Assembly: GCF_013184545.1 (NCBI RefSeq)
Contig: NZ_JAAOJA010000004.1
Span: 310,001-374,000, forward strand
DNA: 64,000 nucleotides
Source: Pseudomonas tumuqii
GTDB lineage: Bacteria; Pseudomonadota; Gammaproteobacteria; Pseudomonadales; Pseudomonadaceae
Direction of reading: 5' to 3'
The position numbers and the translations under genes were made by a program. The notes below the pieces were generated by a model. That model was not told the DNA's origin, did no database searches, and saw only the letters and a program-made list of their open reading frames with translations. Shown here piece after piece: positions 18,381 through 28,132 of this stretch (within the stretch, counting starts at the first letter, position 1; each line of letters opens with the position of its first letter).

Positions 18381-19472
18381 ATGTTGCGCCATGCCTTGTC
18401 CGTCAGTCTCATCGCTTTGCTCGCTGCCTGTGGTAATGGTGAGCCGGTCGAGCAGTCTATCCGCCCCGCCATGGTGGTGCAGCCGCAACCTGCGACCGAA
18501 ATGATGGACGCCTATGCCGGCGAGGTGCGCGCGCGGCTGGAGCCCGAGCTGGCCTTCCGCATCGGCGGCAAGGTGGCCAAGCGCCTGGTCGAGGTGGGCG
18601 ACCATGTGCGCAAGGATCAGCCGCTGGCCGAGCTGGATCCGCAGGATGTGCGCTTGCAGCTCGAGGCCATCCGCGCGCAAGTCGCCGCGGCCGAAGCCAA
18701 TCTGCAACTGGTGCGCGCCGAGCGTGATCGCTACAAGACCCTGCTGGCGCGCCAATTGGTCAGCCGTTCGCAATACGACAATGCCGAAAATCTCTACCGC
18801 TCCGGCGAGGCGCGGCTCAAGCAGGTCCGGGCCGAGTTCGACGTGGCCAGCAATCAGGCCGGTTACGCAGTGCTGCGCGCCTCGCAGGACGGAGTGATCG
18901 CCCGGCGCATGGTCGAGGTCGGCCAGGTGGTGGCGGCGGGGCAGACGGTGTTCACCCTGGCCGCCGATGGCGAGCGGGAAGTCTCGATCAGCCTGCCCGA
19001 GCAAGCCTTCGAGCGCTTCAAGGTCGGCCAGCCAGTGGCGGTCGAACTCTGGTCGCAGCCGGATCGGCGCTTCCCCGGGCGGATTCGCGAGATATCCCCG
19101 GCGGCCGACTCGCAGTCGCGCACCTTTGCCGCCCGCGTGGCCTTCAGCGAAGGCAAGGTGGCGGCCGAGCTGGGCCAGAGCGCGCGGGTGTTCATCGCCC
19201 ACAACGGCGAAGTGCCACTGTCGGTGCCACTGTCGGCGCTGACCGCGGAGAAAGGCCAGCCCTATGTCTGGGTGGTCGATCCCGAGGATTCCACGCTCAA
19301 GCGCACGCCCGTGCGCATCGGAGCCTATGCCGAGCACAGCGTGCCGGTGCTGGAGGGCCTGCAGGCGCAGGACTGGGTGGTCGCCGCCGGCGTGCAGGTG
19401 CTGCGCGAAGGCCAGCAGGTGCGCCCGGTCGACCGCGCTAACCGCACGGTCAAGCTGGCCGCGAAGGAGTAG
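18381..19472 (+). CDS. mexJ: RND efflux periplasmic adaptor subunit, MexJ-like
   Basis: A 363-residue membrane-fusion lipoprotein linking the inner-membrane RND pump to an outer-membrane channel. The signal peptide ends in a LLAAC lipobox (Cys17). The adaptor layout is clear: lipoyl half-motif 'AFRIGGKVAKRLVEVGDHV', alpha-hairpin (about 90-160), second lipoyl half 'LRASQDGVIARRMVEVGQVV', beta-barrel and membrane-proximal domains. mexK follows after 5 bases, so translation may be coupled. No outer-membrane factor gene follows; the P. aeruginosa MexJK pump borrows OprM or OpmH. Expression is probably repressed by the divergent TetR-type gene. Confidence 0.9.
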   Translation: MLRHALSVSLIALLAACGNGEPVEQSIRPAMVVQPQPATEMMDAYAGEVRARLEPELAFRIGGKVAKRLVEVGDHVRKDQPLAELDPQDVRLQLEAIRAQVAAAEANLQLVRAERDRYKTLLARQLVSRSQYDNAENLYRSGEARLKQVRAEFDVASNQAGYAVLRASQDGVIARRMVEVGQVVAAGQTVFTLAADGEREVSISLPEQAFERFKVGQPVAVELWSQPDRRFPGRIREISPAADSQSRTFAARVAFSEGKVAAELGQSARVFIAHNGEVPLSVPLSALTAEKGQPYVWVVDPEDSTLKRTPVRIGAYAEHSVPVLEGLQAQDWVVAAGVQVLREGQQVRPVDRANRTVKLAAKE

Positions 19473-19477
19473 CCCCG

Positions 19478-22400
19478 ATGGATTTCAACCTGTCCGCCTG
19501 GGCGCTGCGCAATCGTCAGATCGTGCTCTACATCATGCTGTTGCTGGCCGTGGTCGGCGGTATTTCCTATACCAAGCTGGGCCAGAGCGAAGACCCGCCG
19601 TTCACCTTCAAGGCCATGGTGGTGCGCACCAACTGGCCGGGAGCCAGCGCCGAAGAAATTTCCCGGCAGATCACCGAACGCATCGAAAAGAAGCTGATGG
19701 AGACCGGCGAGTACGAGCGGATCGTGTCCTTCTCGCGCCCCGGCGAATCCCAGGTGACCTTCATGGCCCGCGACTCGATGCGCTCGGCCGATATCCTCGA
19801 GCTCTTCTATCAGGTGCGCAAGAAGGTCGGTGACATTCGCCACACCTTGCCGCCGGGCATTCAGGGGCCGTTCTTCAACGACGAGTTCGGCACCACCTTC
19901 GGCAATATCTATGCACTGACCGGCGAAGGCTTCGACTACGCGGTGCTCAAGGACTATGCCGACCGCGTGCAGCTGCAGCTGCAGCGGGTCAAGGACGTCG
20001 GCAAGGTTGAGCTGATCGGCCTGCAGGACGAGAAGATCTGGATCGAGTTGTCCAACACCAAGCTGGCCACCCTCGGCCTGCCGCTGGCCGTGGTGCAGCA
20101 GGCGCTGGAAGAGCAGAACGCGGTGGCGGCGGCGGGCTTCTTCGAGACCGTCTCGGATCGGGTGCAGCTGCGGGTGACCGGGCGCTTCGAGTCGGTCGAG
20201 GAAATCCGCAACTTCCCGATCCGGGTGGCCGAGCGGACCTTCCGCATCGGCGATGTGGCCGAGGTCAAGCGCGGCTTCAATGACCCACCGGCACCGCGCA
20301 TGCGCTTCATGGGCGAAGATGCCATCGGCCTGGCCGTGTCGATGAAGGCCGGCGGCGACATCCTGGTGCTGGGCGAGGCCCTGGAAGTCGATTTCGCCCG
20401 CCTGCAGGAAACCCTGCCGGCCGGCATGCAGCTGCGCAAGGTGTCGGATCAACCGGCGGCGGTGAAGACCGGCGTCGGCGAATTCGTCCGCGTGCTCGCC
20501 GAGGCGGTGATCATCGTCCTGCTGGTGAGCTTCTTCTCCCTCGGCCTGCGCACCGGCCTGGTGGTGGCGCTGTCGATTCCGCTGGTGCTGGCGATGACCT
20601 TCGCCGCCATGTACTACCTGGGCATCGGCCTGCACAAGATCTCCCTCGGCGCGCTGGTGCTGGCGTTGGGCCTGATGGTCGACGACGCGATCATTGCCGT
20701 GGAGATGATGGCGATCAAGATGGAGCAGGGCTACGACCGTATCAAGGCCGCCAGTTTCGCCTGGACCAGCACCGCCTTTCCGATGCTCACCGGTACCCTG
20801 ATCACCGCCGCCGGCTTCCTGCCGATCGCCACCGCGATGTCCGGCACCGGCGAGTACACCCGTTCGATCTTCCAGGTGGTGACCATCGCCCTGCTGGTGT
20901 CGTGGATCGCCGCGGTAGTCTTCGTGCCCTACCTGGGCGCCAAGCTGCTGCCGGACCTGGCCAAGCTGCACGCGGCCAAGCATGGCGGCAGCGCCGCGGG
21001 CCATGATCCCTACGCGACACCGTTCTATCAGCGCGTGCGGCGCACCGTGCAGTGGTGCGTACGTCGGCGCAAGACGGTGATCGTGCTGACCCTCGCGCTG
21101 TTCGTCGCCTCGATCATGCTGTTCCGCTTCGTGCCGCAGCAGTTCTTCCCGGCCTCCGGGCGCCTGGAGCTGATGGTCGACCTCAAGCTCGGCGAAGGCG
21201 CCTCCTTGAACGCCACCGCAGAGCAGGTCGAGCATCTCGAGCAACTGCTCGACGGCCACGCGGGCATCGACAACTACGTGGCCTATGTCGGCACCGGCTC
21301 GCCACGCTTCTACCTGCCGCTCGACCAGCAGCTGCCGGCCGCCAGCTTCGCCCAGTTCGTGGTGCTGGCGAAAAGCATCGAGGATCGCGAGCAGCTGCGC
21401 AGTTGGCTGATCGACACCCTGCGCGAGGAGTTCCCGACCCTGCGCACGCGTGTTGCGCGCCTGGAGAACGGCCCGCCGGTCGGCTATCCGGTGCAGTTCC
21501 GCGTCTCCGGCGAACATATCGACGAGGTTCGCGCGCTGGCCCGCGAAGTGGCGAACAAGGTGCGCGGCAACCCGCATGTGGCCAACGTCCACCTGGACTG
21601 GGAAGAACCGAGCAAGGTGGTGCGCCTGAACATCGACCAGGAGCGCGCCCGCGTCATGGGCGTGAGCACCGCCGACCTGTCGCGCTTCCTGCAGAGCTCG
21701 CTGACCGGTGCGCCGGTCAGCCAGTACCGCGAAGGCAACGAGCTGGTCGAAATCCTCCTGCGCGGTACGCCGAGCGAGCGCCAGCAACTCGGTCTGCTGC
21801 CGAGCCTGGCCATACCCACCGACAGCGGCACCAGTGTGCCGCTGGCACAGATCGCCATCCTCGAATACGGTTTCGAGGAAGGGGTGATCTGGCACCGCAA
21901 CCGCCTGCCGACCGTCACCGTGCGTGCCGACATCTATGGCGGTGAGCAGCCGGCCAGCCTGGTCAAGCAGATCCTGCCGACTCTGGAGCCGATCCGCGCG
22001 GCGCTGCCCGACGGCTACCTGCTCGACGTCGGCGGCACCGTGGAGGATTCCGCGCGCGGGCAGGCATCGGTGAATGCCGGGGTGCCGCTGTTCATCGTGG
22101 TGGTGCTGACCCTGCTGATGCTGCAGCTGAAGAGCTTCTCGCGCTCGGCCATGGTGTTTCTCACCGCGCCGCTGGGGCTGATCGGCGTGACCCTGTTCCT
22201 GCTGATCTTCCGCCAGCCGTTCGGCTTCGTCGCCATGCTCGGCACCATCGCCCTGTCCGGCATGATCATGCGCAACTCGGTGATCCTGGTCGACCAGATC
22301 GAGCAGGACAGAAGCGCCGGCCTGGACAGCTGGAACGCCATCATCGAAGCCACGGTACGGCGCTTCCGGCCCATCGTGCTGACCGCCCTGGCGGCGGTGC

Positions 22401-22558
22401 TGGCGATGATCCCGCTGTCGCGCAGCGTGTTCTTCGGGCCGATGGCGGTGGCGATCATGGGCGGCCTGGTGGTCGCCACGGCGCTGACCCTGCTGTTCCT
22501 GCCGGCACTCTACGCCGCCTGGTTCCGGGTCAAGCAAGAGCCTGGTCCGGCGGTTTAG
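19478..22558 (+). CDS. mexK: RND efflux inner-membrane transporter, MexK-like
   Basis: A 1026-residue proton-driven RND transporter with normal family length. The first helix is at residues 13-32, and two large periplasmic loops alternate with two helix bundles. The proton-relay motif 'LGLMVDDAIIAVEMM' lies in the first bundle, and 'MLGTIALSGMIMRNSVILVD' is in the second. It begins 5 bases after mexJ with the same orientation and ends the operon. In P. aeruginosa MexK exports triclosan and, with OprM, macrolides and tetracycline; substrate range here is inferred only from that. The long antisense frames across it are shadows. Confidence 0.92.
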   Translation: MDFNLSAWALRNRQIVLYIMLLLAVVGGISYTKLGQSEDPPFTFKAMVVRTNWPGASAEEISRQITERIEKKLMETGEYERIVSFSRPGESQVTFMARDSMRSADILELFYQVRKKVGDIRHTLPPGIQGPFFNDEFGTTFGNIYALTGEGFDYAVLKDYADRVQLQLQRVKDVGKVELIGLQDEKIWIELSNTKLATLGLPLAVVQQALEEQNAVAAAGFFETVSDRVQLRVTGRFESVEEIRNFPIRVAERTFRIGDVAEVKRGFNDPPAPRMRFMGEDAIGLAVSMKAGGDILVLGEALEVDFARLQETLPAGMQLRKVSDQPAAVKTGVGEFVRVLAEAVIIVLLVSFFSLGLRTGLVVALSIPLVLAMTFAAMYYLGIGLHKISLGALVLALGLMVDDAIIAVEMMAIKMEQGYDRIKAASFAWTSTAFPMLTGTLITAAGFLPIATAMSGTGEYTRSIFQVVTIALLVSWIAAVVFVPYLGAKLLPDLAKLHAAKHGGSAAGHDPYATPFYQRVRRTVQWCVRRRKTVIVLTLALFVASIMLFRFVPQQFFPASGRLELMVDLKLGEGASLNATAEQVEHLEQLLDGHAGIDNYVAYVGTGSPRFYLPLDQQLPAASFAQFVVLAKSIEDREQLRSWLIDTLREEFPTLRTRVARLENGPPVGYPVQFRVSGEHIDEVRALAREVANKVRGNPHVANVHLDWEEPSKVVRLNIDQERARVMGVSTADLSRFLQSSLTGAPVSQYREGNELVEILLRGTPSERQQLGLLPSLAIPTDSGTSVPLAQIAILEYGFEEGVIWHRNRLPTVTVRADIYGGEQPASLVKQILPTLEPIRAALPDGYLLDVGGTVEDSARGQASVNAGVPLFIVVVLTLLMLQLKSFSRSAMVFLTAPLGLIGVTLFLLIFRQPFGFVAMLGTIALSGMIMRNSVILVDQIEQDRSAGLDSWNAIIEATVRRFRPIVLTALAAVLAMIPLSRSVFFGPMAVAIMGGLVVATALTLLFLPALYAAWFRVKQEPGPAV

Positions 22559-22943
22559 CCGCGTCCTGGCAGCGGCTTCGGTCGCGAATGCGTTGCCGTG
22601 TGGCAACGCATCGCGGCTGCAGCGCCGCCACTTATCCATCCACCTTACCCAGCGCTCGTAGCCCGGATGCAATCCGGGGCAGCGCTAGCGGCCCTGTGAC
22701 CAGTCTTCGGGTACGGAGCCCTTTTGTTCGCCCCATTCGACGTCCTGCCGAACCGATGCCGGCGGGCGCTGTCCGCTCACGGCCTGGGCCCAAGCTGTTA
22801 CCGTTGTGGCAGACAGTTGCCGGCAGGGCGTGGCTTTTTGTGCGTTGATCCGTCCGGGTTCTTGCGCGGCTTGTCCTGCACCGCTGGTTGCCAGGGTTGC
22901 ACTGACAGGCAGCTGAAATTCCATGAATTCAGGGAGACTTCGC
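22559..22943. other. Intergenic region with short palindromes
   Basis: No gene recognised. A TGCGTTGCCGTGTGGCAACGCA hairpin (about 22588-22609; possible weak terminator of mexK, no T-run; the stem is GCGTTGCC/GGCAACGC) and a short repeat GTAGCCCGGATGCAATCCGG at 22659 are present. The GTAGCCCGG family recurs at 29608. Confidence 0.5.
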
Positions 22944-24386
22944 ATGCCGCTGAAAAATACCGTCCACTTGATCGCCTACCCCAACCGTATCGGTGCGGGC
23001 CTGGCTGACCTGGCCGATTTCGTCGAACACAAGCTGGGGCGCGCGGTGGGTGGGGTGCATGTTCTGCCGCCTTTCCCGTCCAATGCCGACGGCGGTTTCT
23101 CGCCGCTGACGCACAAGCGCATCGACCCGACCTTCGGCTCCTGGGCAGACATCGAGCGCCTGACGGCGCACTACGATGTCTGCCTGGATCTGGTACTCAA
23201 TCACCTGGCCGACGACTCGCCGGAGTTCCAGGACTACCTGCAAAAGGGCAAGGCCTCGGAGTGGGCCGAGCTGTTCGTCGACGTCGACAGCCTGGGCGAA
23301 ATCGGCCCGGACGATCTGGCCAAGATCCACATCCGCAAGGAAAAGGAACCGTTCCGCGACATCACCTTTGCCGACGGCAGCAGCGGGCGGGTCTGGTGCA
23401 CTTTCAGCGAGCGGCAGATCGACCTCAATTTCGACTCGCCGCTGACCTATCAGATGATGGCCGACACCATCGCCTATCTTGCCGCCCGCGGGGTCAAGCT
23501 GCTGCGCCTGGATGCCTTCGGCTACACCACCAAGAAGATCGGCACCAGCTGTTTTCTGGTCGAGCCGCAGGTGTGGCAGATCCTCGACTGGTTCAAGACC
23601 ACGGCGGTGGCCAGCGGCATAGAGCTGCTGCCCGAGGTGCACGACCATCCGAGCTGGCAGTACGCCATCTCGGCGCGCGGCATGTGGTCCTATGCCTTCG
23701 CGCTGCCGCCCCTGCTGCTGTACACGCTGCTCGACGCCAACAGCCAGTACCTCAAGTCCTGGCTGCGCATGTGCCCGCACAACCAGATCACCGTGCTCGA
23801 CACCCACGACGGCATCTGCATCCCCGATGTGGAGGAGATCCTCCCGCGTGAGCATATCGAAGCGCTGATCCACAATGTCTCGGAGCGCAGCGCCGACCCC
23901 ATCCTGCGCCGCTCGGCCGCCAACGTGCACAGCGTCGGCGCCATCTACCAGCTCACCTGCACCTTCTTCGATGCCCTGCAGGGCAACGAGGACGCCTACA
24001 TCGCTGCGCGGGCGATCCAGTTCTTCACCCCCGGCATTCCGCAGGTCTACTACGTCGGCCTGCTGGCCGGCCACAACGACACCGAGCTGATGCTGGAAAC
24101 CGGAGAGGCGCGGGAAATCAACCGCCACCATTACTCACTGGACGAGGCCGAGCAGGCCTTGCAGGCCCCGGTGGTGCAGCGCCTGCTGAGCCTGATGGAA
24201 CTGCGCTCGATCCACCCGGCCTTCGCCGGCGAGTTCGAGCTGCACCAGTCGAACATGTCGAGCGTGTCGATGGGCTGGCGCGCCGGCGAGCATGCTTGCC
24301 ACCTGTTCGTCGACCTGAACTTCCGCACCGCCACCGTGACCTGCACCGACCCGGACAGCGGCGAGGAGACGACCTTCAGGTGCTGA
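22944..24386 (+). CDS. GH13 sucrose-phosphorylase-like glycoside phosphorylase
   Basis: A 480-residue cytoplasmic enzyme of the sucrose phosphorylase branch of GH13. The catalytic triad aligns by motif: nucleophile D190 in 'LLRLDAFGYTTKKIGTSCF', acid/base E231 in 'LLPEVHD', and transition-state stabiliser D289 in 'VLDTHDG'. These positions are within two residues of those in Bifidobacterium sucrose phosphorylase. Relatives phosphorolyse sucrose, glucosylglycerol or glucosylglycerate, and sequence alone does not separate them. ATG 22944 is chosen because GGGAGA lies 8 bases upstream; ATG 22923 is a weaker alternative. No transporter or partner kinase is adjacent, so the substrate probably comes from inside, such as a compatible solute (inference). 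Confidence 0.85.
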   Translation: MPLKNTVHLIAYPNRIGAGLADLADFVEHKLGRAVGGVHVLPPFPSNADGGFSPLTHKRIDPTFGSWADIERLTAHYDVCLDLVLNHLADDSPEFQDYLQKGKASEWAELFVDVDSLGEIGPDDLAKIHIRKEKEPFRDITFADGSSGRVWCTFSERQIDLNFDSPLTYQMMADTIAYLAARGVKLLRLDAFGYTTKKIGTSCFLVEPQVWQILDWFKTTAVASGIELLPEVHDHPSWQYAISARGMWSYAFALPPLLLYTLLDANSQYLKSWLRMCPHNQITVLDTHDGICIPDVEEILPREHIEALIHNVSERSADPILRRSAANVHSVGAIYQLTCTFFDALQGNEDAYIAARAIQFFTPGIPQVYYVGLLAGHNDTELMLETGEAREINRHHYSLDEAEQALQAPVVQRLLSLMELRSIHPAFAGEFELHQSNMSSVSMGWRAGEHACHLFVDLNFRTATVTCTDPDSGEETTFRC

Positions 24387-24681
24387 GCCGGGTATTGCTG
24401 CGTTTATGATTGGCGCTCGTGTACGGCATGGCTACGGAGTGCGCGCCCCAGGGGCCGGCCTAAAAGGGCTGGCCCTGGCCCGTTAAGCCTCTCGCCGCAT
24501 CCATGCCGGCTCGTGCTCCCTTACCCAACGATTCCACTACTCGCTGCGTTTCGGCCTCCTGATGGGGCATTTCACGTCGCCTGTGAAAAAAGCAAAGCAA
24601 ACTGTAGGAGCGGGCCATGGCCGCGATGCTTTGGCTTCTCGCCTTCACCCATCGCTTCCAATAAATGTTTTGTCTTTCCAC
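24387..24681. other. Intergenic region with a half REP element
   Basis: No gene seen. A single REP arm, TGTAGGAGCGGGCCATGGCC, lies at 24603-24622 and continues as GCGATGCTTTGG. Confidence 0.55.
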
Positions 24682-24714
24682 AAAAAAAGCCAGACCCCAA
24701 GGTCTGGCTTTTTC
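24682..24714 (-). terminator. Terminator after the DUF4197 gene
   Basis: AAAAAGCCAGACC pairs perfectly with GGTCTGGCTTTTT around CCAA. On the minus strand a seven-T run follows; the plus strand also ends in TTTTT, so it may work both ways. Confidence 0.9.
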
Positions 24715-24732
24715 ACATCAACTCAACCCTTC

Positions 24733-25410
24733 CTACAACGCCCCGAACACCTTCTTCGCCAGACTGGTCGCCGCCCCGGCCGGGTTCTGGCGAATGCTGG
24801 CTTCCTGCTTGGCGATCATCGCGAACAGCCCGTCCAGCGCCTGTTCGGTGACGTAGTTCTCGATATTCGCGCTCTTCGCGTCGACCATGCCGAAGCCCGC
24901 GGCCTGGCCGGCGAAGCTGTTGTACTGCTGGGCCAGGCCGACCTGGTCGGTGGCCTGTTTGACGATCGGCAGGAAGCGCGCGCGGATCTGTTCGCGGCTG
25001 CTCTTGTTCAGGTATTGGGTGGCCGAATCCTGCGGGCCGGCGAGGATGCTCTTGGCGTCCTGCACGGTCATCTTCTTCACCGCATCCACCAGCAGCACCT
25101 GGGCCTGGGGTACGGCGGCTTCGGCGGCCTGGTTCATGCTCGTCTCCAGCTGGGTCACCTGGGCACCCATGCCCATCATCTTCATGGCTCTCGCCGTCTT
25201 GCCGAGGTTGCCCGGCAGTTCGATGCGCACATCCGGGTTGTTGCTGAAGCCGCCGGGCGCGCCCAGTTGCTTGACCGCCACCTGGGCGCCCTGGATCAAG
25301 GCGTCCTTGAGCCCGCCGCTGGCATCCTGCTGGGACAGGTCGGCGAGCGACAGGGCGAAAGCGCTGGCAGACAGGGCCAGGCCGGCAACGAGGGCAGTGA
25401 TGCGAAACAT
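24733..25410 (-). CDS. DUF4197 domain exported protein
   Basis: A 225-residue protein with a cleavable signal peptide (ITALVAGLALSASAFA) and an all-helical mature part. It matches DUF4197 by its pattern: 'DLSQQDASGGLKDALIQGA', 'MNQAAEAAVPQAQVLLVDAV', 'QDAKSILAGPQDSATQYL', and the C-terminal 'ALDGLFAMIAKQEASIRQNP'. The family is periplasmic in Proteobacteria with no known activity. The start ATG has AAGGAT 7 bases upstream. It is a single gene with its own terminator and a repeat copy upstream. Confidence 0.9.
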   Translation of the reverse strand: MFRITALVAGLALSASAFALSLADLSQQDASGGLKDALIQGAQVAVKQLGAPGGFSNNPDVRIELPGNLGKTARAMKMMGMGAQVTQLETSMNQAAEAAVPQAQVLLVDAVKKMTVQDAKSILAGPQDSATQYLNKSSREQIRARFLPIVKQATDQVGLAQQYNSFAGQAAGFGMVDAKSANIENYVTEQALDGLFAMIAKQEASIRQNPAGAATSLAKKVFGAL

Positions 25411-25476
25411 GGGGCGATCCTTCTTGCGCTGAGGTATGTCGCGAGGGTAGCGGAGCGGGGCGGTGGTGCAAACCCT

Positions 25477-25595
25477 GAGAGCCGTGAAAAAACGCTCGCC
25501 TACCGCGACCGCCCCCAGGCGTCCGCTGCTGACGTTGCGCTACGAACACGTGGAGACGCGCTCGCTACGGCGCTCGATTTTTTCACAGGCTCTGG
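25477..25595 (+). repeat. Stop-codon-associated inverted repeat, copy 4 (short form)
   Basis: Left end GAGAGCCGTGAAAAAACGCT, right end TTTTTTCACAGGCTCTG. It contains GCTGACGTTGCGCTACGAAC and lacks the internal hairpin. Relative to the adjacent dsdC gene it is inverted and sits 8 bases past that stop, so this copy differs from the others in orientation. Confidence 0.82.
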
Positions 25596-25603
25596 AGCGG
25601 TCC

Positions 25604-26554
25604 TTATGCCTGCCCGGCGTCGGCGGTGACGCATTCGCGCAGCCAGTCGATGAAGACCTGCAGCCGGCTCGGCATGGGCTCAAGGGCGGGGTGCACCAGC
25701 CGGTATTGGCAGCGACTGGTCAGCGCGAAGCCGCCGAATGGCAGGATGAGTTCGCCTCGCTCAAGCCGCTGTTGCACCAGTCGAGAGCGGCCGATGGCGA
25801 TCCCCGCGTGATTGATGGCCGCCAGCACGCAGAGGTCGGAACGGTCGAAGGTGAGGCTGCGCGGGGGCAGCTTGGCCTCAAGCCCCGAGTGACTGGCCCA
25901 CAGTCGCCATTCGGCGTCATAGGCGGCGTTGTCCCAGGCCAGGGAGTCATGCAGCAGGGTGCACTGCGCCAGGTTGTCCGGGTTATCCAGCAAGCCATGG
26001 CGCTGGGCATACTGCGGGCTGCACACCGGGGCGATCTGTTCGTCCATCAGTTGGCTGGCGACCAGCCCGGGGAACTCATCGCGGGTGAAATACAGTGCCA
26101 AATCGATGTTCTGGGTGCGGAAATCGACCGTGTCGTTGCCCACCCGGATATCCAGGGCAACCGCGGGGTAGCGGGCGGTAAAGTCGGCCAGCCTCGGCAC
26201 TAGCCAGCATTCGGCGAGCGAGGGACGGACATAGATCGCCAGCGGTCCGGAGATCTCGGCGCCTGGAGCCTGCTGCAAGGCTTCGAGCAACTCGCCCAGC
26301 GCACCCTGCAGGATGTTGAAGATGCGTTCGCCATCCGCGGTCAGGCGGATCTGGCGGGTCAGGCGCTGAAACAATTTCAGCCCCAGCCCGCGCTCCAGAC
26401 GCGCGATACGATGGCTGACGGCGCTCGGCGTCAGGCAGAGCTCGTCTGCCGCGCGGGCAAAGCTCAGATGGCGCGCCGCAGCATGGAAGGTATGCAGGTT
26501 GGCGAACTGGCTACTGTTGAGCCCGGAGCCAAGCCGAGGGGGCAGATTCAGCAT
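25604..26554 (-). CDS. dsdC: LysR-type regulator of D-serine catabolism, DsdC-like
   Basis: A 316-residue LysR-family activator. The N-terminal winged helix reads 'FHAAARHLSFARAADELCLT', 'PSAVSHRIARLERGLGLKLF'; the C-terminal substrate-binding domain runs from about 100. It lies 30 bases downstream of dsdA on the same strand, so dsdA and dsdC are probably one transcript. In E. coli dsdC is divergent from dsdXA, so this order is different. DsdC proteins activate dsdA in response to D-serine. The assignment uses both sequence style and the adjacent dsdA. Confidence 0.85.
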   Translation of the reverse strand: MLNLPPRLGSGLNSSQFANLHTFHAAARHLSFARAADELCLTPSAVSHRIARLERGLGLKLFQRLTRQIRLTADGERIFNILQGALGELLEALQQAPGAEISGPLAIYVRPSLAECWLVPRLADFTARYPAVALDIRVGNDTVDFRTQNIDLALYFTRDEFPGLVASQLMDEQIAPVCSPQYAQRHGLLDNPDNLAQCTLLHDSLAWDNAAYDAEWRLWASHSGLEAKLPPRSLTFDRSDLCVLAAINHAGIAIGRSRLVQQRLERGELILPFGGFALTSRCQYRLVHPALEPMPSRLQVFIDWLRECVTADAGQA

Positions 26555-26584
26555 GGCGTCATTCTAGCAGTGAGCGGTGGCGGA

Positions 26585-27958
26585 TCAGCAGCCACCGCTA
26601 TCAGCCTGTTCGGCCTGCAACAGTTGCCGGCCCTTGGCGAGATAAGCGGCCATTTCCGCCGCGGGCACCATGCTGCCGCCGGTGGCCCAGACCAGGTGGG
26701 TGGCCTGGGCCATCCGGGTCGGGGTCAGGTTCATGCGCGCACGATAACCTTGCTGCTCGGTCAGCACCCGGGCCATGCCCGGTACGCCGGCCAGTGCCGA
26801 GGGTTCGAGGCGCAGGCCTTCGCTGCTGTCCAGCAGTGCCAGCAGGCGATACAGCTCTTCATCGCTGACCGTGTAGTAGCCGTCGATCGAACGCTGCATG
26901 GCGCGGCCGACAAAGCCGGACGGCCGCCCGACCGCCAGACCATCGGCGGCGGTGAGGTTGTCGATGCCGAAGTCCTGCACCGAGACCTGGTCATGTCGTC
27001 CGGTATAGACCCCGATCAGCATGCAGGGCGAATGGGTGGGCTCGGCAAACAGGCAATGCACCGCATCGCCAAACGCCAGCTTGAGGCCGAAGGCCACCCC
27101 GCCCGGGCCGCCGCCGACGCCGCAGGGCAGGTAGACGAACAGCGGGTGCTCGGCATCGACGCGGATCGCGGCGGCCGCGAACTGTTGTTGCAAGCGTTGC
27201 GCGGCGACGGCATAGCCGAGGAACAGGCTGGTCGAGTTCTCATCATCGACGAAGTGGCAGTAAGGGTCGGCGCCGGCCTGCTTGCGCCCCTCGGCCACCG
27301 CGACGCTGTAGTCGCAGGCGTACTCGACCACGCTGACGCCGTGGGCGCGCAGCTTGTCCTTCTTCCACTGGCGGGCATCGGCGGACATGTGCACCGTGGC
27401 CTGAAAGCCCAGGCGCGCGCTGACGATGCCAATCGACAGGCCGAGATTGCCGGTCGAGCCGACGGCGATCTTGTAGCGACCGAAGAAGGCCCGGGCCGCG
27501 TCACTGTCGAGCACGCCGTAGTCGTCGGTTGGCTGCAGCAAGCCTGCGGCCAGCGCCAGCTCCTCGGCATGCTTGAGCACTTCATAGATGCCGCCACGCG
27601 CCTTGATCGAACCGGAGATGGGCAGGTGACTGTCCTGCTTGAGCCACAGCGCCCCACTGTCGCTCAGCCCATAGCGTTCGGCTAACAGCGTCTGCAGGTG
27701 CGGCGCCGCGCGGATGCCCGACTCGATGATCCCGGCACTGGCCGCGGTCTCCGGGAAGGCCCGGGCGATATAGGGCGCGAAGCGAGCCAGGCGCGCACTG
27801 GCCTCGGTTACATCGGCCCGGGTCAACCCGACATCGGCCAAGGCCTCGGCCGCGCCGGCGACCCCGGGGTTGAACCAGCTGGTTTCCCGCAGCGCAATCA
27901 ACTCATTGAGCAGCGGATACTCGTTGCACCAGGCGGTGAGGGGTTTGCCAAGCAGCAT
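26585..27958 (-). CDS. dsdA: D-serine ammonia-lyase
   Basis: A 457-residue PLP enzyme that deaminates D-serine to pyruvate and ammonia, a detoxifying and catabolic step. The PLP lysine is K119 in '[12 protein letters not shown]', close to K118 of the E. coli enzyme. The PLP phosphate loop '[12 protein letters not shown]', the '[15 protein letters not shown]' glycine loop and '[14 protein letters not shown]' are all present. Length is slightly above the E. coli enzyme. No D-serine permease (dsdX) is beside it. dsdC follows in the same direction. Strong family call. Confidence 0.95.
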   Translation of the reverse strand: MLLGKPLTAWCNEYPLLNELIALRETSWFNPGVAGAAEALADVGLTRADVTEASARLARFAPYIARAFPETAASAGIIESGIRAAPHLQTLLAERYGLSDSGALWLKQDSHLPISGSIKARGGIYEVLKHAEELALAAGLLQPTDDYGVLDSDAARAFFGRYKIAVGSTGNLGLSIGIVSARLGFQATVHMSADARQWKKDKLRAHGVSVVEYACDYSVAVAEGRKQAGADPYCHFVDDENSTSLFLGYAVAAQRLQQQFAAAAIRVDAEHPLFVYLPCGVGGGPGGVAFGLKLAFGDAVHCLFAEPTHSPCMLIGVYTGRHDQVSVQDFGIDNLTAADGLAVGRPSGFVGRAMQRSIDGYYTVSDEELYRLLALLDSSEGLRLEPSALAGVPGMARVLTEQQGYRARMNLTPTRMAQATHLVWATGGSMVPAAEMAAYLAKGRQLLQAEQADSGGC

Positions 27959-28132
27959 GGGTAGGTTCCTCGGGTCGGATGTTCGGCTGCGCGCGGAGAG
28001 ATGAACCGGCCGCGTTGCGCTGCCATTAGACGGCGCCGCGGTGTGGCTGACAAAGGATGCTTGTGCAGCGGATAGATGACGCAGGATCGTCTATGCCCAG
28101 CGCTAACATGCTGTTTTGGGAAAGCCATGCAC

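Noticed and set aside
19325..22672. A 1115-codon minus-strand frame over mexJ-mexK
   Set aside because: Antisense shadow of high-GC coding DNA: the plus-strand frame has all RND motifs, the minus-strand text is His/Gln/Ala-rich and has no family resemblance.
22685..22945. 86-codon minus-strand frame upstream of the GH13 gene
   Set aside because: No family resemblance and it overlaps the likely promoter and ribosome-binding site of the GH13 gene.
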